Of a DNA stretch of 64,000 nt, positions 30,106-38,782 are shown one piece after another. The stretch covers positions 372,001 to 436,000 of the forward strand of contig CP140036.1 in assembly GCA_039829995.1 (NCBI GenBank). The letters run 5' to 3'. The stretch's first letter is position 1; the number at the start of each line of letters is the position of its first letter. Position numbers and translations under genes: made by a program. The DNA is from Buchnera aphidicola (Nurudea yanoniella). GTDB taxonomy: Bacteria; Pseudomonadota; Gammaproteobacteria; Enterobacterales; Enterobacteriaceae. The notes below the pieces were generated by a model. It had not been told where the DNA came from. It did no database searches and saw only the letters and a list, made by a program, of their open reading frames with translations.

Positions 30106-30592
30106 ATTAATTCCTTGAAATACATTTAAAAAAATATACTTAAATATGTTATCAAAATTATTTGATGTTTAAAAATTTCTAAAATTTATCAAAAATACAA
30201 TAAATATGTCTTTAAACATCTTAAGATTTTTTTAAATAAAAAATAAAGAATATTTTATAAAAAATTAATACAACTTGATGTTGATTAAAGACTTTTAAAT
30301 AATCATTATAAAACAATAGTTAAAATGTTAATATTAATGATATAAAAAAACAAACTGTAAAATGTGAATTACTTTCTAAATAAAAACTATATTAATAAAA
30401 TTTAAAAATATGAAAACACGAATTATGTTCTTTTGATATATTAAAAAAATAAATAAAAATTTTAAAAAATTAACTTTTAAAATATATATCTTAGATATTT
30501 ATTTCAAAAACATGTTCGTATGTTACATGAAATAATAAGTATGTTAACAAAACATTTTTTCGCTATATAATAATGTTTATTGGAAAACACTA
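30106..30592. other. Divergent greA/ibaG spacer
   Basis: These 487 A+T-rich bases should carry promoters for greA and for ibaG-murA. A 10-bp dyad GATGTTTAAA/TTTAAACATC (30164-30173, 30211-30220) lies upstream of greA. No gene or residual coding frame was recognised. Confidence 0.4.
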
Positions 30593-30841
30593 ATGATTAC
30601 AAAACAAATTAAAAATTTATTAAAAGATTCTTTATCTCTAAACAAAATCAAAGTACGAGGAGATAACAATTATCTTGAAATAGTAGCTATTGATAATATT
30701 TTTCACAATAAAAGCGAAGTAGAAAAACAAAAAATAATCTATTCAAAATTAATGAACTATATTACAGAAAAAAAAATTCATTCTATTTCAATAAAAACAT
30801 ATTCTGTAACAGAATGGGAAAAATCGCTAAATAAAAAATGA
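30593..30841 (+). CDS. ibaG: BolA-family protein IbaG (YrbA)
   Basis: Small BolA-like protein thought to partner with monothiol glutaredoxin in iron-sulfur handling and linked to acid stress. The 82 residues (E. coli 84) align along the whole length: LSLNKIKVRGDNNYLEIVAI, EKQKIIYSKLMNYI and IHSISIKTYSVTEWE, with the conserved His. It overlaps murA by ATGA, the same arrangement as in E. coli, so the two are translationally coupled. Confidence 0.92.
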   Translation: MITKQIKNLLKDSLSLNKIKVRGDNNYLEIVAIDNIFHNKSEVEKQKIIYSKLMNYITEKKIHSISIKTYSVTEWEKSLNKK

Positions 30842-32088
30842 AAACATGTTATATAACTGGGCCAACTAATCTTTCGGGAGAAGTTAAAATATCTGGATCT
30901 AAAAATGCCGCTTTACCTATATTACTAACATCTATATTATCAAAAGAACCAATAGAACTGCACAATATTCCAAAAATTCAAGATACTATAAACGCAATAA
31001 AAATACTAGATAAGTTAGGAGTTAAAATAGAAATAAAAAAAACAATATACCTTGATTCAAATCAAGCAAAAGTTTGCAAAATACCTTATTGTATAACAAA
31101 AAAAATACGTGCTTCTATATGGATATTAGGTCCTTTATTAGCAAGATTTGGATATGCAAAAATATCTTTTCCTGGAGGCTGCAAAATAGGAAATAGGACA
31201 ATTGATTTACACATATTCGGATTAACTAAATTAGGAGCTAATATTACTATATATAGAAATTACATTATTGGATTAGTTGTAGGAAAGTTACAAGGTACTA
31301 GAATCATGTTTTCTAAATCTAGTGTAGGAGCTACTATTACTGCTATGAGTGCAGCTACATTAGCTGTAGGAATTACTATAATTTTTAATGCTGCACTTGA
31401 ACCAGAAATAGTTGATGTTGCAAATTTTCTTAATAGTCTAGGAGCTCAAATAAAAGGGGCAGGAAGCAAAAAAATTATTATAAAAGGAGTTTCTAAACTT
31501 TACGGGGGAAAATATAAAATCATACCAGATAGAATTGAAACAGGAACTTTTCTAACAGCAGCTGCTATTTCAAATGGACGTATCATTTGCTATAACACCG
31601 AACCAAAAATATTAACATTTTTATTAAAAAAATTTATGCAAGTAGGAGCAAAAATAAAGACTGGAAACGATTGGATTAGCCTTGATATGACTAATCAATA
31701 TCCTAAAGCTACCAATATCATAACTTTCCCATATCCAGGTTTTCCGACTGATATGCAAGCACAATTTACATTATTAAATTTAATATCCGAAGGAATTAGC
31801 ACAATAACCGAAACTATATTTGAAAATCGTTTTATACATATTCATGAACTTAAAAAAATGGGTGCACGAGTAAAAATTAAAAAAAATTCAATCTTCTGTC
31901 ATGGTGTAAAAAAATTAAGATCAGCTAAAATTATTGCATCAGATCTACGAGGATCTGCTAGTTTGATACTCGCTGGATGTATCGCAAATGGAAATACAAT
32001 TGTAAAAAATTCTGATATTGTTACACGAGGATATGAGAATTTTTATAAAAAACTTAAAATGTTAGGTGCTAAAATTACAAATCAATAA
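30838..32088 (+). CDS. murA: UDP-N-acetylglucosamine 1-carboxyvinyltransferase
   Basis: First committed step of peptidoglycan synthesis (enolpyruvyl transfer to UDP-GlcNAc). The 416 residues (E. coli 419) keep the N-terminal SGSKNAALP and the active-site loop FPGGCKIGNRTID with the fosfomycin-target Cys. PDRIETGTF, FPTDMQAQFT and FENRFIHI are also present. The start ATG overlaps the ibaG stop. Confidence 0.97.
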   Translation: MKTCYITGPTNLSGEVKISGSKNAALPILLTSILSKEPIELHNIPKIQDTINAIKILDKLGVKIEIKKTIYLDSNQAKVCKIPYCITKKIRASIWILGPLLARFGYAKISFPGGCKIGNRTIDLHIFGLTKLGANITIYRNYIIGLVVGKLQGTRIMFSKSSVGATITAMSAATLAVGITIIFNAALEPEIVDVANFLNSLGAQIKGAGSKKIIIKGVSKLYGGKYKIIPDRIETGTFLTAAAISNGRIICYNTEPKILTFLLKKFMQVGAKIKTGNDWISLDMTNQYPKATNIITFPYPGFPTDMQAQFTLLNLISEGISTITETIFENRFIHIHELKKMGARVKIKKNSIFCHGVKKLRSAKIIASDLRGSASLILAGCIANGNTIVKNSDIVTRGYENFYKKLKMLGAKITNQ

Positions 32089-32387
32089 ATTGATTATGAA
32101 AAATTTTTAATATTATAAAGATGATATTCATAAATATTATTAATTATTAAATTTATATACATATTAATAAAATTAAAATACTATCTTTTATGTTTTAATG
32201 ATTTTTAATTTTTAAAATTATTAAAAAAATAACACTTTTTACATTTAAAACATTTTTTAAATTACATTTTTATAAAATTTTGTTCTATACATATAAAATA
32301 TAAACATATATTAAAAATTATAAATATAAAATTCACTAAACATTAAATGAAATCATTGAAACATACAAAAACAAATGGATAAAATTC

Positions 32388-32708
32388 ATGTACGCAATTT
32401 TTACACATAGTGGAAAGCAATATAAAGCCGAAACGGGAAAAATTATAAAAATAGAAAAATTAAATTGCAAATCTGAAACAAAAATACAAATAAAAGATAT
32501 TTTATTAATTTCTCATGAAAAAAAAATAATAGTAAAAAAAAAAGAACTGCTTAAAAGTTTTATATTAGCAAATGTTATAAGTCATGGCCGTGATAAAAAA
32601 ATTAATATAATAAAATTTAATCGAAGAAAACATTATAAAAAACACCAAGGTCATCGTCAATATTTTACTAAAATTTTAATTACAAATATTTGCACAAAAA
32701 AGGAGTAA
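32388..32708 (+). CDS. rplU: 50S ribosomal protein L21
   Basis: Binds 23S rRNA in the large subunit. The 106 residues (E. coli 103) start MYAIFTHSGKQYKAE and carry the C-terminal signature RRKHYKKHQGHRQYFT. First gene of rplU-rpmA-obgE, with only 3 bases before rpmA. The preceding 299-base spacer from murA is A+T-rich with no recognisable gene. Confidence 0.96.
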   Translation: MYAIFTHSGKQYKAETGKIIKIEKLNCKSETKIQIKDILLISHEKKIIVKKKELLKSFILANVISHGRDKKINIIKFNRRKHYKKHQGHRQYFTKILITNICTKKE

Positions 32709-32711
32709 AAT

Positions 32712-32972
32712 ATGGCTCATAAAAAAGCAGGGGGATCAACCAGAAATGGAAGAGATTCTCATTCCAAACGACTTGGAATAAAACACTTTGAAGGCGAATT
32801 AATATTTCCAGGAAACATTATAGTTCGTCAAAGAGGTACAAAATTTCATGCTGGAAAAAACGTAAAGTGTGGAAAAGATCATACTTTATTCTCTACAATA
32901 CGGGGAAAAGTAAAATTTCAAATAAAAGGAATAAAACGTAAAAAATATGTAAGTATTATTGAAAGTCAATAA
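32712..32972 (+). CDS. rpmA: 50S ribosomal protein L27
   Basis: L27 reaches toward the peptidyl-transferase centre through its N-terminal tail. The 86 residues (E. coli 85) begin MAHKKAGGSTRNGRDS without the cleavable extension found in some Firmicutes. The core GNIIVRQRGTKFHAG is conserved. The AAAGGAG ribosome site lies in the end of rplU, which suggests coupled translation. A long imperfect hairpin follows before obgE. Confidence 0.97.
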   Translation: MAHKKAGGSTRNGRDSHSKRLGIKHFEGELIFPGNIIVRQRGTKFHAGKNVKCGKDHTLFSTIRGKVKFQIKGIKRKKYVSIIESQ

Positions 32973-32979
32973 TAATTTT

Positions 32980-33044
32980 CTTGTTTTGCGTAAAAATAAA
33001 ATATCTTGAAAATCAAAAATATTTTTATTTATACGTGAAACAAG
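32980..33044 (+). promoter_or_regulatory. Long imperfect hairpin between rpmA and obgE
   Basis: The arm beginning CTTGTTTTGCGTAAAAAT (32980-33004) pairs with the arm ending ATACGTGAAACAAG (33019-33044), about 25 bp with a few mismatches and one bulge. No T-run follows, so it is more likely a processing site or attenuating structure than a simple terminator. Confidence 0.4.
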
Positions 33045-33124
33045 GGTAATGTCTAAATATTTTTCTTTTAAACTAGAATAAAATAACGCAAACCATCAAA
33101 AAAAAATATTTATAGGACACTAAA

Positions 33125-34126
33125 ATGAAATTTTTAGATCAGGCAACAATTTGTATTATAGCAGGGGACGGAGGAAATGGATGTATCAGTTTTAGAAGAG
33201 AAAAATACATTCCAAAAGGAGGTCCTGATGGAGGTGATGGAGGAAATGGAGGTAGTATCTGGTTACAATCAAATAAAAATTTAAATACCCTAATAGATTT
33301 TAAACACAAAAAAACTTTCAAAGCTAACAATGGAGAAAACGGAAAAAATAAAAAAAAATCTGGAAGAAAAGGAAAAGATATAATAATTCAGATACCTATT
33401 GGAACAAGAATCATCGATAAAAATACAAATGAAATAATAGAAGACATAACAGACGATAAAAAACTCGTTTTAGTAGCTAAAGGTGGATGGCACGGATTAG
33501 GAAATACAAGATTTAAATCTTCAAAAAATAGAACACCTAGAAAATGTACTCTAGGAACTTCAGGAGAAAAAAGAGAAATTCGATTAGAACTAATATTATT
33601 AGCCGATGTAGGAACGCTAGGATTACCAAATTCCGGAAAATCCACTTTGGTAAGCCAAGTATCTCGAGCGAAAACTAAAATAGCAAATTATCCATTTACA
33701 ACACTTCAGCCAATATTAGGAACTGTACAAATTGAAAAAAATAAAAAATTTGTTATTGCTGACATACCAGGATTAATTATGGGGGCATCCAAAGGCTATG
33801 GGCTTGGAACTCAATTTTTAAAACATTTAGAGAGATGTCGATTATTATTACACATCATTGATATTTCTATTAAAAATAAATTTAACATTTTTCAAAATAT
33901 TAAAATTATTTTAAAAGAAATAAAAAATTACAACAAAAAAATATTCACAAAACCAATATGGATTGTATTTAACAAAATAGATTTGATAAGTACAAATGAA
34001 ATTAAAAATATTGTTGAATATATTAAAAATAACTTACAAAACACACAACCAATGTATTTAATTTCATCAATTAAAAAAAACGGAATTCAAATATTATGTC
34101 AAGATATTTTTAAATTTTTGAAATAA
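33125..34126 (+). CDS. obgE: Obg family GTPase CgtA
   Basis: GTPase associated with the 50S subunit. The 333 residues contain the glycine-rich Obg fold (GDGGNGCISFRREKYIPKGG and further). The G domain has GLPNSGKSTLV, switch II DIPGLIMGASKGYGLGTQFL, NKID, and SSI as the G5 region. The acidic C-terminal tail of E. coli ObgE (390 residues) is missing. Follows rplU-rpmA as in E. coli; yhbE, which intervenes there, is absent. Convergent with rpsI. Confidence 0.96.
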   Translation: MKFLDQATICIIAGDGGNGCISFRREKYIPKGGPDGGDGGNGGSIWLQSNKNLNTLIDFKHKKTFKANNGENGKNKKKSGRKGKDIIIQIPIGTRIIDKNTNEIIEDITDDKKLVLVAKGGWHGLGNTRFKSSKNRTPRKCTLGTSGEKREIRLELILLADVGTLGLPNSGKSTLVSQVSRAKTKIANYPFTTLQPILGTVQIEKNKKFVIADIPGLIMGASKGYGLGTQFLKHLERCRLLLHIIDISIKNKFNIFQNIKIILKEIKNYNKKIFTKPIWIVFNKIDLISTNEIKNIVEYIKNNLQNTQPMYLISSIKKNGIQILCQDIFKFLK

Positions 34127-34295
34127 AAATTTTTAAAATATGAAAACTAAATTTATAAATACTGCACTATAAGACGTTAATAATTATATAATATTAAAAA
34201 ATATATTTAATTAATAAAAATACATTTTAAAATTTTTTAAAAGAACAAAAAATAATCATATATTTTAAAAAATATTATAAATAAAATGAATTTTA

Positions 34296-34310
34296 CCCGG
34301 CTTTTCCGGG
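34296..34310 (-). terminator. Hairpin between convergent obgE and rpsI
   Basis: CCCGG pairs with CCGGG around CTTTT, an all-G+C stem that stands out in this spacer. On the minus strand it lies about 45 bases past the rpsI stop codon and is followed by a T/A-rich stretch (TAAAATTCATTTTATTT). Probably ends the rplM-rpsI transcript and possibly obgE from the other side. Confidence 0.58.
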
Positions 34311-34355
34311 CAACTAAAAATTATCACTATAAAAAATTTATGCGATAAAAATAAT

Positions 34356-34748
34356 TTAACGTTTAGAAAATTGAGGGCGTTTTCTTGATTTTCTCAGACC
34401 TACTTTTTTTCTTTCTACTTTACGAGAATCACGAGTAATAAACCCTAATCTTCTAAGCTCTTTACGAAAAGAAGAATCGAAATCTACTAGTGCACGAGTA
34501 ATACCATGGCGAATAGCACCAGCTTGACCCGAAATTCCACCTCCTTTTACAGTAATATATAAATTACACTTGTTTAACATATTAACAGCTTTTAAAGGTT
34601 GTCTAATGATCATAGAAGTAGTTTTACAACAAAAATAGTTTTCTAACAAACGATTATTAATCGTTATCATTCCTTCTCCAAGTTTAAGAAAAACACGAGC
34701 AGAAGAACTTTTTCTACGACCAGTTCCATAATTATATATTTGATTCAT
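34356..34748 (-). CDS. rpsI: 30S ribosomal protein S9
   Basis: S9 contacts P-site tRNA through its C-terminal tail. The 130 residues equal the E. coli protein, with YGTGRRKSSSARVF, VKGGGISGQAGAIRHGITRAL and the terminal RPQFSKR. I chose the ATG (MNQIYNYG) with GAGGGA nine bases upstream. A longer GTG-started frame reaches the rplM stop codon and lacks support. Cotranscribed with rplM. Confidence 0.96.
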   Translation of the reverse strand: MNQIYNYGTGRRKSSSARVFLKLGEGMITINNRLLENYFCCKTTSMIIRQPLKAVNMLNKCNLYITVKGGGISGQAGAIRHGITRALVDFDSSFRKELRRLGFITRDSRKVERKKVGLRKSRKRPQFSKR

Positions 34749-34765
34749 TACTATATATTCCCTCA

Positions 34766-35194
34766 CTAAACAATTAAAATTTTTGGATTTTGTGCTATAT
34801 GAGTATGATTATCATCAGGATAAACTTTAAGTTTTTTAAACATTTTACGGCCAAGAGGGCCTTTTGGTAACATACCTTTTACTGCAATTTCAATGGCTCT
34901 AGTCGGAAAGCTAGATATCATATCTTTAAAAATTATTTTTTTAATTCCACCTATATAACCTGTATGACGATAATAAATTTTATCAGTATATTTCTTTCCT
35001 GTAACTACTATATTTCTAGCATTAATAACAATTAAATAATCACCTACATCAACATGTGGAGTATATTCCACTTTATTTTTTCCACGTAATCTACTGGCTA
35101 TAAAAGAAGCTAATCTTCCTAAAATCTTTCCTGTAGCATCAATACAATACCAAGATTTTTCTAAATTTTCAGTTTTAGCAAAATAACTTTTCAT
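34766..35194 (-). CDS. rplM: 50S ribosomal protein L13
   Basis: Early-assembling 23S rRNA-binding protein. The 142 residues equal E. coli, with WYCIDATGKILGRLASFIA, KIYYRHTGYIGGIK and MLPKGPLGRKMFKKLKVY. The start is an ATG. First gene of the conserved rplM-rpsI pair, 17 bases before the rpsI start; divergent from pheA. Confidence 0.97.
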   Translation of the reverse strand: MKSYFAKTENLEKSWYCIDATGKILGRLASFIASRLRGKNKVEYTPHVDVGDYLIVINARNIVVTGKKYTDKIYYRHTGYIGGIKKIIFKDMISSFPTRAIEIAVKGMLPKGPLGRKMFKKLKVYPDDNHTHIAQNPKILIV

Positions 35195-35560
35195 ACTTAA
35201 CTACCTACATAAATTTAATTTTTTCAATTTTTATAAAATTTTATAATGTAAATAATATATTAAATACTAATAATTTAATAGTATTGTAAAATTTACAAAC
35301 ACATTGATGTATGTAAAATATACTTGATTTAATTAAATTAAAAAAATTATTATATTTAATATATTTTATTATCACCGATTTATAATAATTGAGTATTGTA
35401 TATATAATTATAAATTAAAAAATTTAAATAATTATAACTCGTCTGTTTCTATTTTAATTGTTTTTTCATACTGAATAACTATTACAGATCGAAAAATCTA
35501 AAAAATAGAAATAATGTTATTTTAAAACAACATATTTTAAAAACACACAGGAAATAAAAT
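35195..35560. other. Divergent rplM/pheA spacer, no recognisable pheL leader
   Basis: These 366 bases should carry both promoters. Near pheA a 10-bp dyad TTTCTATTTT/AAAATAGAAA (35446-35455, 35502-35511) encloses a small AGAT/ATCT hairpin. No Phe-rich leader peptide and no T-run terminator like the E. coli pheL attenuator were found. Confidence 0.45.
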
Positions 35561-36703
35561 ATGAAATCTGCTAATACTTTATTAAAATTACGAAATATTA
35601 TTAATGACTTAGATACAAACTTAATCAATCTACTGTCTAAAAGAAAAAAAATAGCTGTAAAAATAGCAAAAATAAAGATAAAAGAAAAATATCCAATTAA
35701 AGATATAGAAAGAGAACAATTATTGTTAAATAACCTTATAACGCTCGGGGAAACATACAATCTTGAAAAAAAATATATTTATAACTTATTTCAAATTATC
35801 ATAAAAAATTCAATTTCTGTCCAAAACAACTGGATAAAAAATAACTACTATGAAACAAAAAAACTAAAAACTTTTTCTTTTCTTGGCGATTTAGGATCAT
35901 ATTCTTATTACGCTGCAAAAAAGTACGCTAATAAAAAACTCAAGTTTTTTTCTAGAAACTATTGTAAAAATTTTCAAGAAATTATAAAAAATGTAGAGAA
36001 TGAACAATCTGATTATGCAATACTTCCAATAGAAAATAATTCTTCAGGATCAATTGACGAAACATATACCGTCCTTAAAAATACTAAATTATTTATTGTT
36101 GATGAAATTAATGTGCCTATAAACCATTGCCTTTTATCTCAAAAAAATACTCAATTTATAGATATTAAAGTTATTTACAGTCATAAACAGCCTTTTATAC
36201 AATGCAATGAATTTATAAAACATTTTCCTAATTGGAAATTAAAACATACAGAAAGTACAACTAAAGCAATACAAAAAGTTTCTCAAGATAAAAACTTTTT
36301 TTTTGCAGCGTTAGGAAGCGAATCTTGTGCAAAAATATATCAATTAAAAATTATAGCTAAAAATATTTCTAATATTAAAAAAAATATAACTCGATTCATA
36401 ATATTAAGAAAAAAAAAACAAAATATCCCTATATACATTCCATCAATAACAACTATTATGGTATTAATTAAAAAAAATAAAAAAATAGTTGAAATAATAG
36501 TTACAATACTTAAAGAACATAATTTAAAAATAAGACAATTAAAATCTCACATATGTTCAAAATTATCATCAAATATAGCAATTTTTATTGATATAAACAG
36601 TCATATTAATACCAATCAAATGCAACAAACTCTTAAAAAATTAAAAGAAGTTACTTTAATTAAAATATTAGGATGTTATCCACTAGATAAATATCCTTTG
36701 TAA
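35561..36703 (+). CDS. pheA: Chorismate mutase / prephenate dehydratase
   Basis: Bifunctional enzyme taking chorismate to phenylpyruvate, a key step for phenylalanine supply to the aphid. The 380 residues (E. coli 386) comprise the chorismate mutase helical domain (about 1-95; LLKLRNIINDLDTNLINLLSKR in two parts). The dehydratase domain keeps FLGDLGSYSYYAA, LPIENNSSGSID, STTKAI and the catalytic ITRF. A C-terminal ACT region follows. There the E. coli phenylalanine-binding motifs GALV and ESRP are not recognisable: the aligned stretches read KIVE and KSHI. An A10 run lies inside the gene at 36409-36418, in frame. AGGAAA precedes the ATG. Confidence 0.96.
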   Translation: MKSANTLLKLRNIINDLDTNLINLLSKRKKIAVKIAKIKIKEKYPIKDIEREQLLLNNLITLGETYNLEKKYIYNLFQIIIKNSISVQNNWIKNNYYETKKLKTFSFLGDLGSYSYYAAKKYANKKLKFFSRNYCKNFQEIIKNVENEQSDYAILPIENNSSGSIDETYTVLKNTKLFIVDEINVPINHCLLSQKNTQFIDIKVIYSHKQPFIQCNEFIKHFPNWKLKHTESTTKAIQKVSQDKNFFFAALGSESCAKIYQLKIIAKNISNIKKNITRFIILRKKKQNIPIYIPSITTIMVLIKKNKKIVEIIVTILKEHNLKIRQLKSHICSKLSSNIAIFIDINSHINTNQMQQTLKKLKEVTLIKILGCYPLDKYPL

Positions 36704-37063
36704 TTTAATGTTTAAATTATAATTCATTTATACAACACTAATATAGAAAGCTCTATTTGATAAAATATGGAGAATAGAGCAAATTATTTCTACTATCAAA
36801 AATAAATATATTAATTCAAATAATTTATATATATTAACTAAAAATAAAATATTGATTTTCTTAGATATTTCTTGAAAATTTTGAATTAAAAAATATATAA
36901 AGTTATATATGTTTTATTAAATATTCTTAAAATTCTTTTATTTTTAAAAATAAAAAATAACTACTTTCTTAATTTTAAATGATGTTAACAATAAAAATTG
37001 GAAATGTTTTATTTATATAACAATCTATTTAAAAAATTTTAAAACTAATTACAGAGAAAAATT
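36704..37063. other. pheA-ffh spacer
   Basis: These 360 bases contain the possible pheA terminator at 36750-36780. The rest is A+T-rich, with no ORF or other signal I can support. Presumably the ffh promoter lies near its 3' end. Confidence 0.4.
36750..36780 (+). terminator. Hairpin downstream of pheA
   Basis: GCTCTATT (36750-36757) pairs perfectly with AATAGAGC (36773-36780) across a 15-base loop, about 47 bases after the pheA stop. The following AAATTATTTCT is only weakly T-rich. Confidence 0.42.
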
Positions 37064-38407
37064 ATGTTTCATAACTTGACTAGCAAATTTTTAAAAATTT
37101 TTAATAAAATTTCCAATAAAGGAAGATTAACCGAATCAAATATAAAAGATACATTAAGAGATGTACGAAAAACTTTATTAGAAGCAGATGTAGCACTATC
37201 AGTAGTAAAAGACTTTACAAATTCTATAACCAAAAAATCTATTGGAAAAAATATAAACAATAGTTTTACTCCAGGACAAGAATTAATAAAAATAGTTAAA
37301 AAAGAACTAAAAAAAATATTAGGAGACAATGATAATACTTTAAATTTATCAACTCAATCTCCAACAATAATAATGCTAGTTGGATTACAAGGACAAGGAA
37401 AAACTACTAACATTATAAAATTAGGACATTTAATTCAAAAAACAAAAAATAAAAAAATACTAGCAGTATCCATAGATATTTATCGACCTGCAGCCATCAA
37501 ACAATTAGAAATATTGTCAAAAAAAACAAAAATCGATTTTTATCCGTCTAAAATTAGTGATAATCCAATAGATATAGCACATTCAGCTTTAAATTTTGCT
37601 AAATCAAAACTTTATGACATATTATTAATTGATACTGCTGGACGTCTTCATATCGATACACATATGATGGATGAAATAATTAAAATCACTAAATCGATAC
37701 AACCTAACGAAATTTTATTAGTAGTTGATGCTATGATAGGGCAAGATGCTGTAAACATAGCCCATAAATTTAAAGAAAATCTACCAATTACTGGATTTAT
37801 TATAACCAAAACAGATAGCAATTCTAGAGCAGGCATTATGCTTTCAATGAAATACATCACAAAAAAATCAATTAAATTTATAAGTACAGGAGAAAAACTA
37901 GAAGAATTTGAAATTTTTTATCCCGATAGAATGGTAAATAGAATTCTGGGAATGGGAGATATGCTGTCATTAATAGAAAATATTGAAAATAAAATAAGCA
38001 AAAAAAATATCCAAAAAATGACAAATTTTATAAAACACAAAGATGAATTTAATTATAATTCTTTACTAACTCAAATTAAACAAATTAAAAAAATTGGAAA
38101 TGTTTCTTCAATATTAGGGAAATTACCGCAAACTCAAAAAATGTTTAAAAACATTCAAAATAATATAAACGAAAAAATATTATTACAAATGGAAACAATG
38201 ATTTATTCTATGACTCCCGAAGAAAAAAATAAACCAGAACTCATTAAAGGATCAAGAAAACGGCGTATTTCTAAAGGATCAGGATTATCTATACAAAATA
38301 TCAACTTATTAATAAAACAATTTTACAATATAAAAAAAATCATGAAGAGCATTAAAAAAAATGGAATCAATAAAATGATGAAAGGCATGAACAATATTAT
38401 AGGTTAA
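37064..38407 (+). CDS. ffh: Signal recognition particle protein Ffh
   Basis: GTPase that, with 4.5S RNA, targets membrane proteins to SecYEG. The 447 residues (E. coli 453) have the N domain, then the G domain with GLQGQGKTTN, DIYRPAA, LIDTAGRLH and TKTDSNSRAG. The Met-rich M domain ends with GSRKRRISKGSG and LLIKQF. Immediately upstream of rpsP, as in E. coli. The start is an ATG with AGAGA upstream. Confidence 0.97.
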   Translation: MFHNLTSKFLKIFNKISNKGRLTESNIKDTLRDVRKTLLEADVALSVVKDFTNSITKKSIGKNINNSFTPGQELIKIVKKELKKILGDNDNTLNLSTQSPTIIMLVGLQGQGKTTNIIKLGHLIQKTKNKKILAVSIDIYRPAAIKQLEILSKKTKIDFYPSKISDNPIDIAHSALNFAKSKLYDILLIDTAGRLHIDTHMMDEIIKITKSIQPNEILLVVDAMIGQDAVNIAHKFKENLPITGFIITKTDSNSRAGIMLSMKYITKKSIKFISTGEKLEEFEIFYPDRMVNRILGMGDMLSLIENIENKISKKNIQKMTNFIKHKDEFNYNSLLTQIKQIKKIGNVSSILGKLPQTQKMFKNIQNNINEKILLQMETMIYSMTPEEKNKPELIKGSRKRRISKGSGLSIQNINLLIKQFYNIKKIMKSIKKNGINKMMKGMNNIIG

Positions 38408-38506
38408 TAAAAAAAAATTACAAAGAAATAAAATATTTCTTACAAAATCTTTTTTAAGTTATAATATATGAAATTATTATAAATATTTAACAAAAGAAAA
38501 ATTATC

Positions 38507-38782
38507 ATGGTAAAAATTCGTTTAGCAAGATTAGGAGTTAAAAAACGTCCATTTTACAGAATAGTTGTGGCTGACAGCAGATCACCTAGAAATGGAAAAT
38601 TTATAGAAAAAATAGGATTTTTTAATCCTATTTTACCTAAAAATTCTAGAAAAATTTTACGTTTCAATTTCGAAAGATTACAATATTGGAAAAAAAATGG
38701 TGCTTCGATGTCGGATAGAGTAAAAAGTTTAATGAAAAAATCCTCAAAATATTTACATGCAAATAAAGAGTTAAAATTATAA
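38507..38782 (+). CDS. rpsP: 30S ribosomal protein S16
   Basis: Early assembly protein of the 30S body. The 91 residues (E. coli 82) start MVKIRLARLGVKKRPFYRIVVADSR; GKFIEKIGFFNP and the C-terminal YWKKNGASMSDRVKSL follow. First gene of rpsP-rimM-trmD-rplS. Its stop codon region (ATTATAA) overlaps the most likely rimM initiation site. Confidence 0.97.
   Translation: MVKIRLARLGVKKRPFYRIVVADSRSPRNGKFIEKIGFFNPILPKNSRKILRFNFERLQYWKKNGASMSDRVKSLMKKSSKYLHANKELKL

Noticed and set aside
30164..30220. 10-bp dyad upstream of greA as a terminator
   Set aside because: It lies upstream of both divergent genes, with 37 bases between the arms. It cannot terminate either gene and is listed only within the spacer entry.
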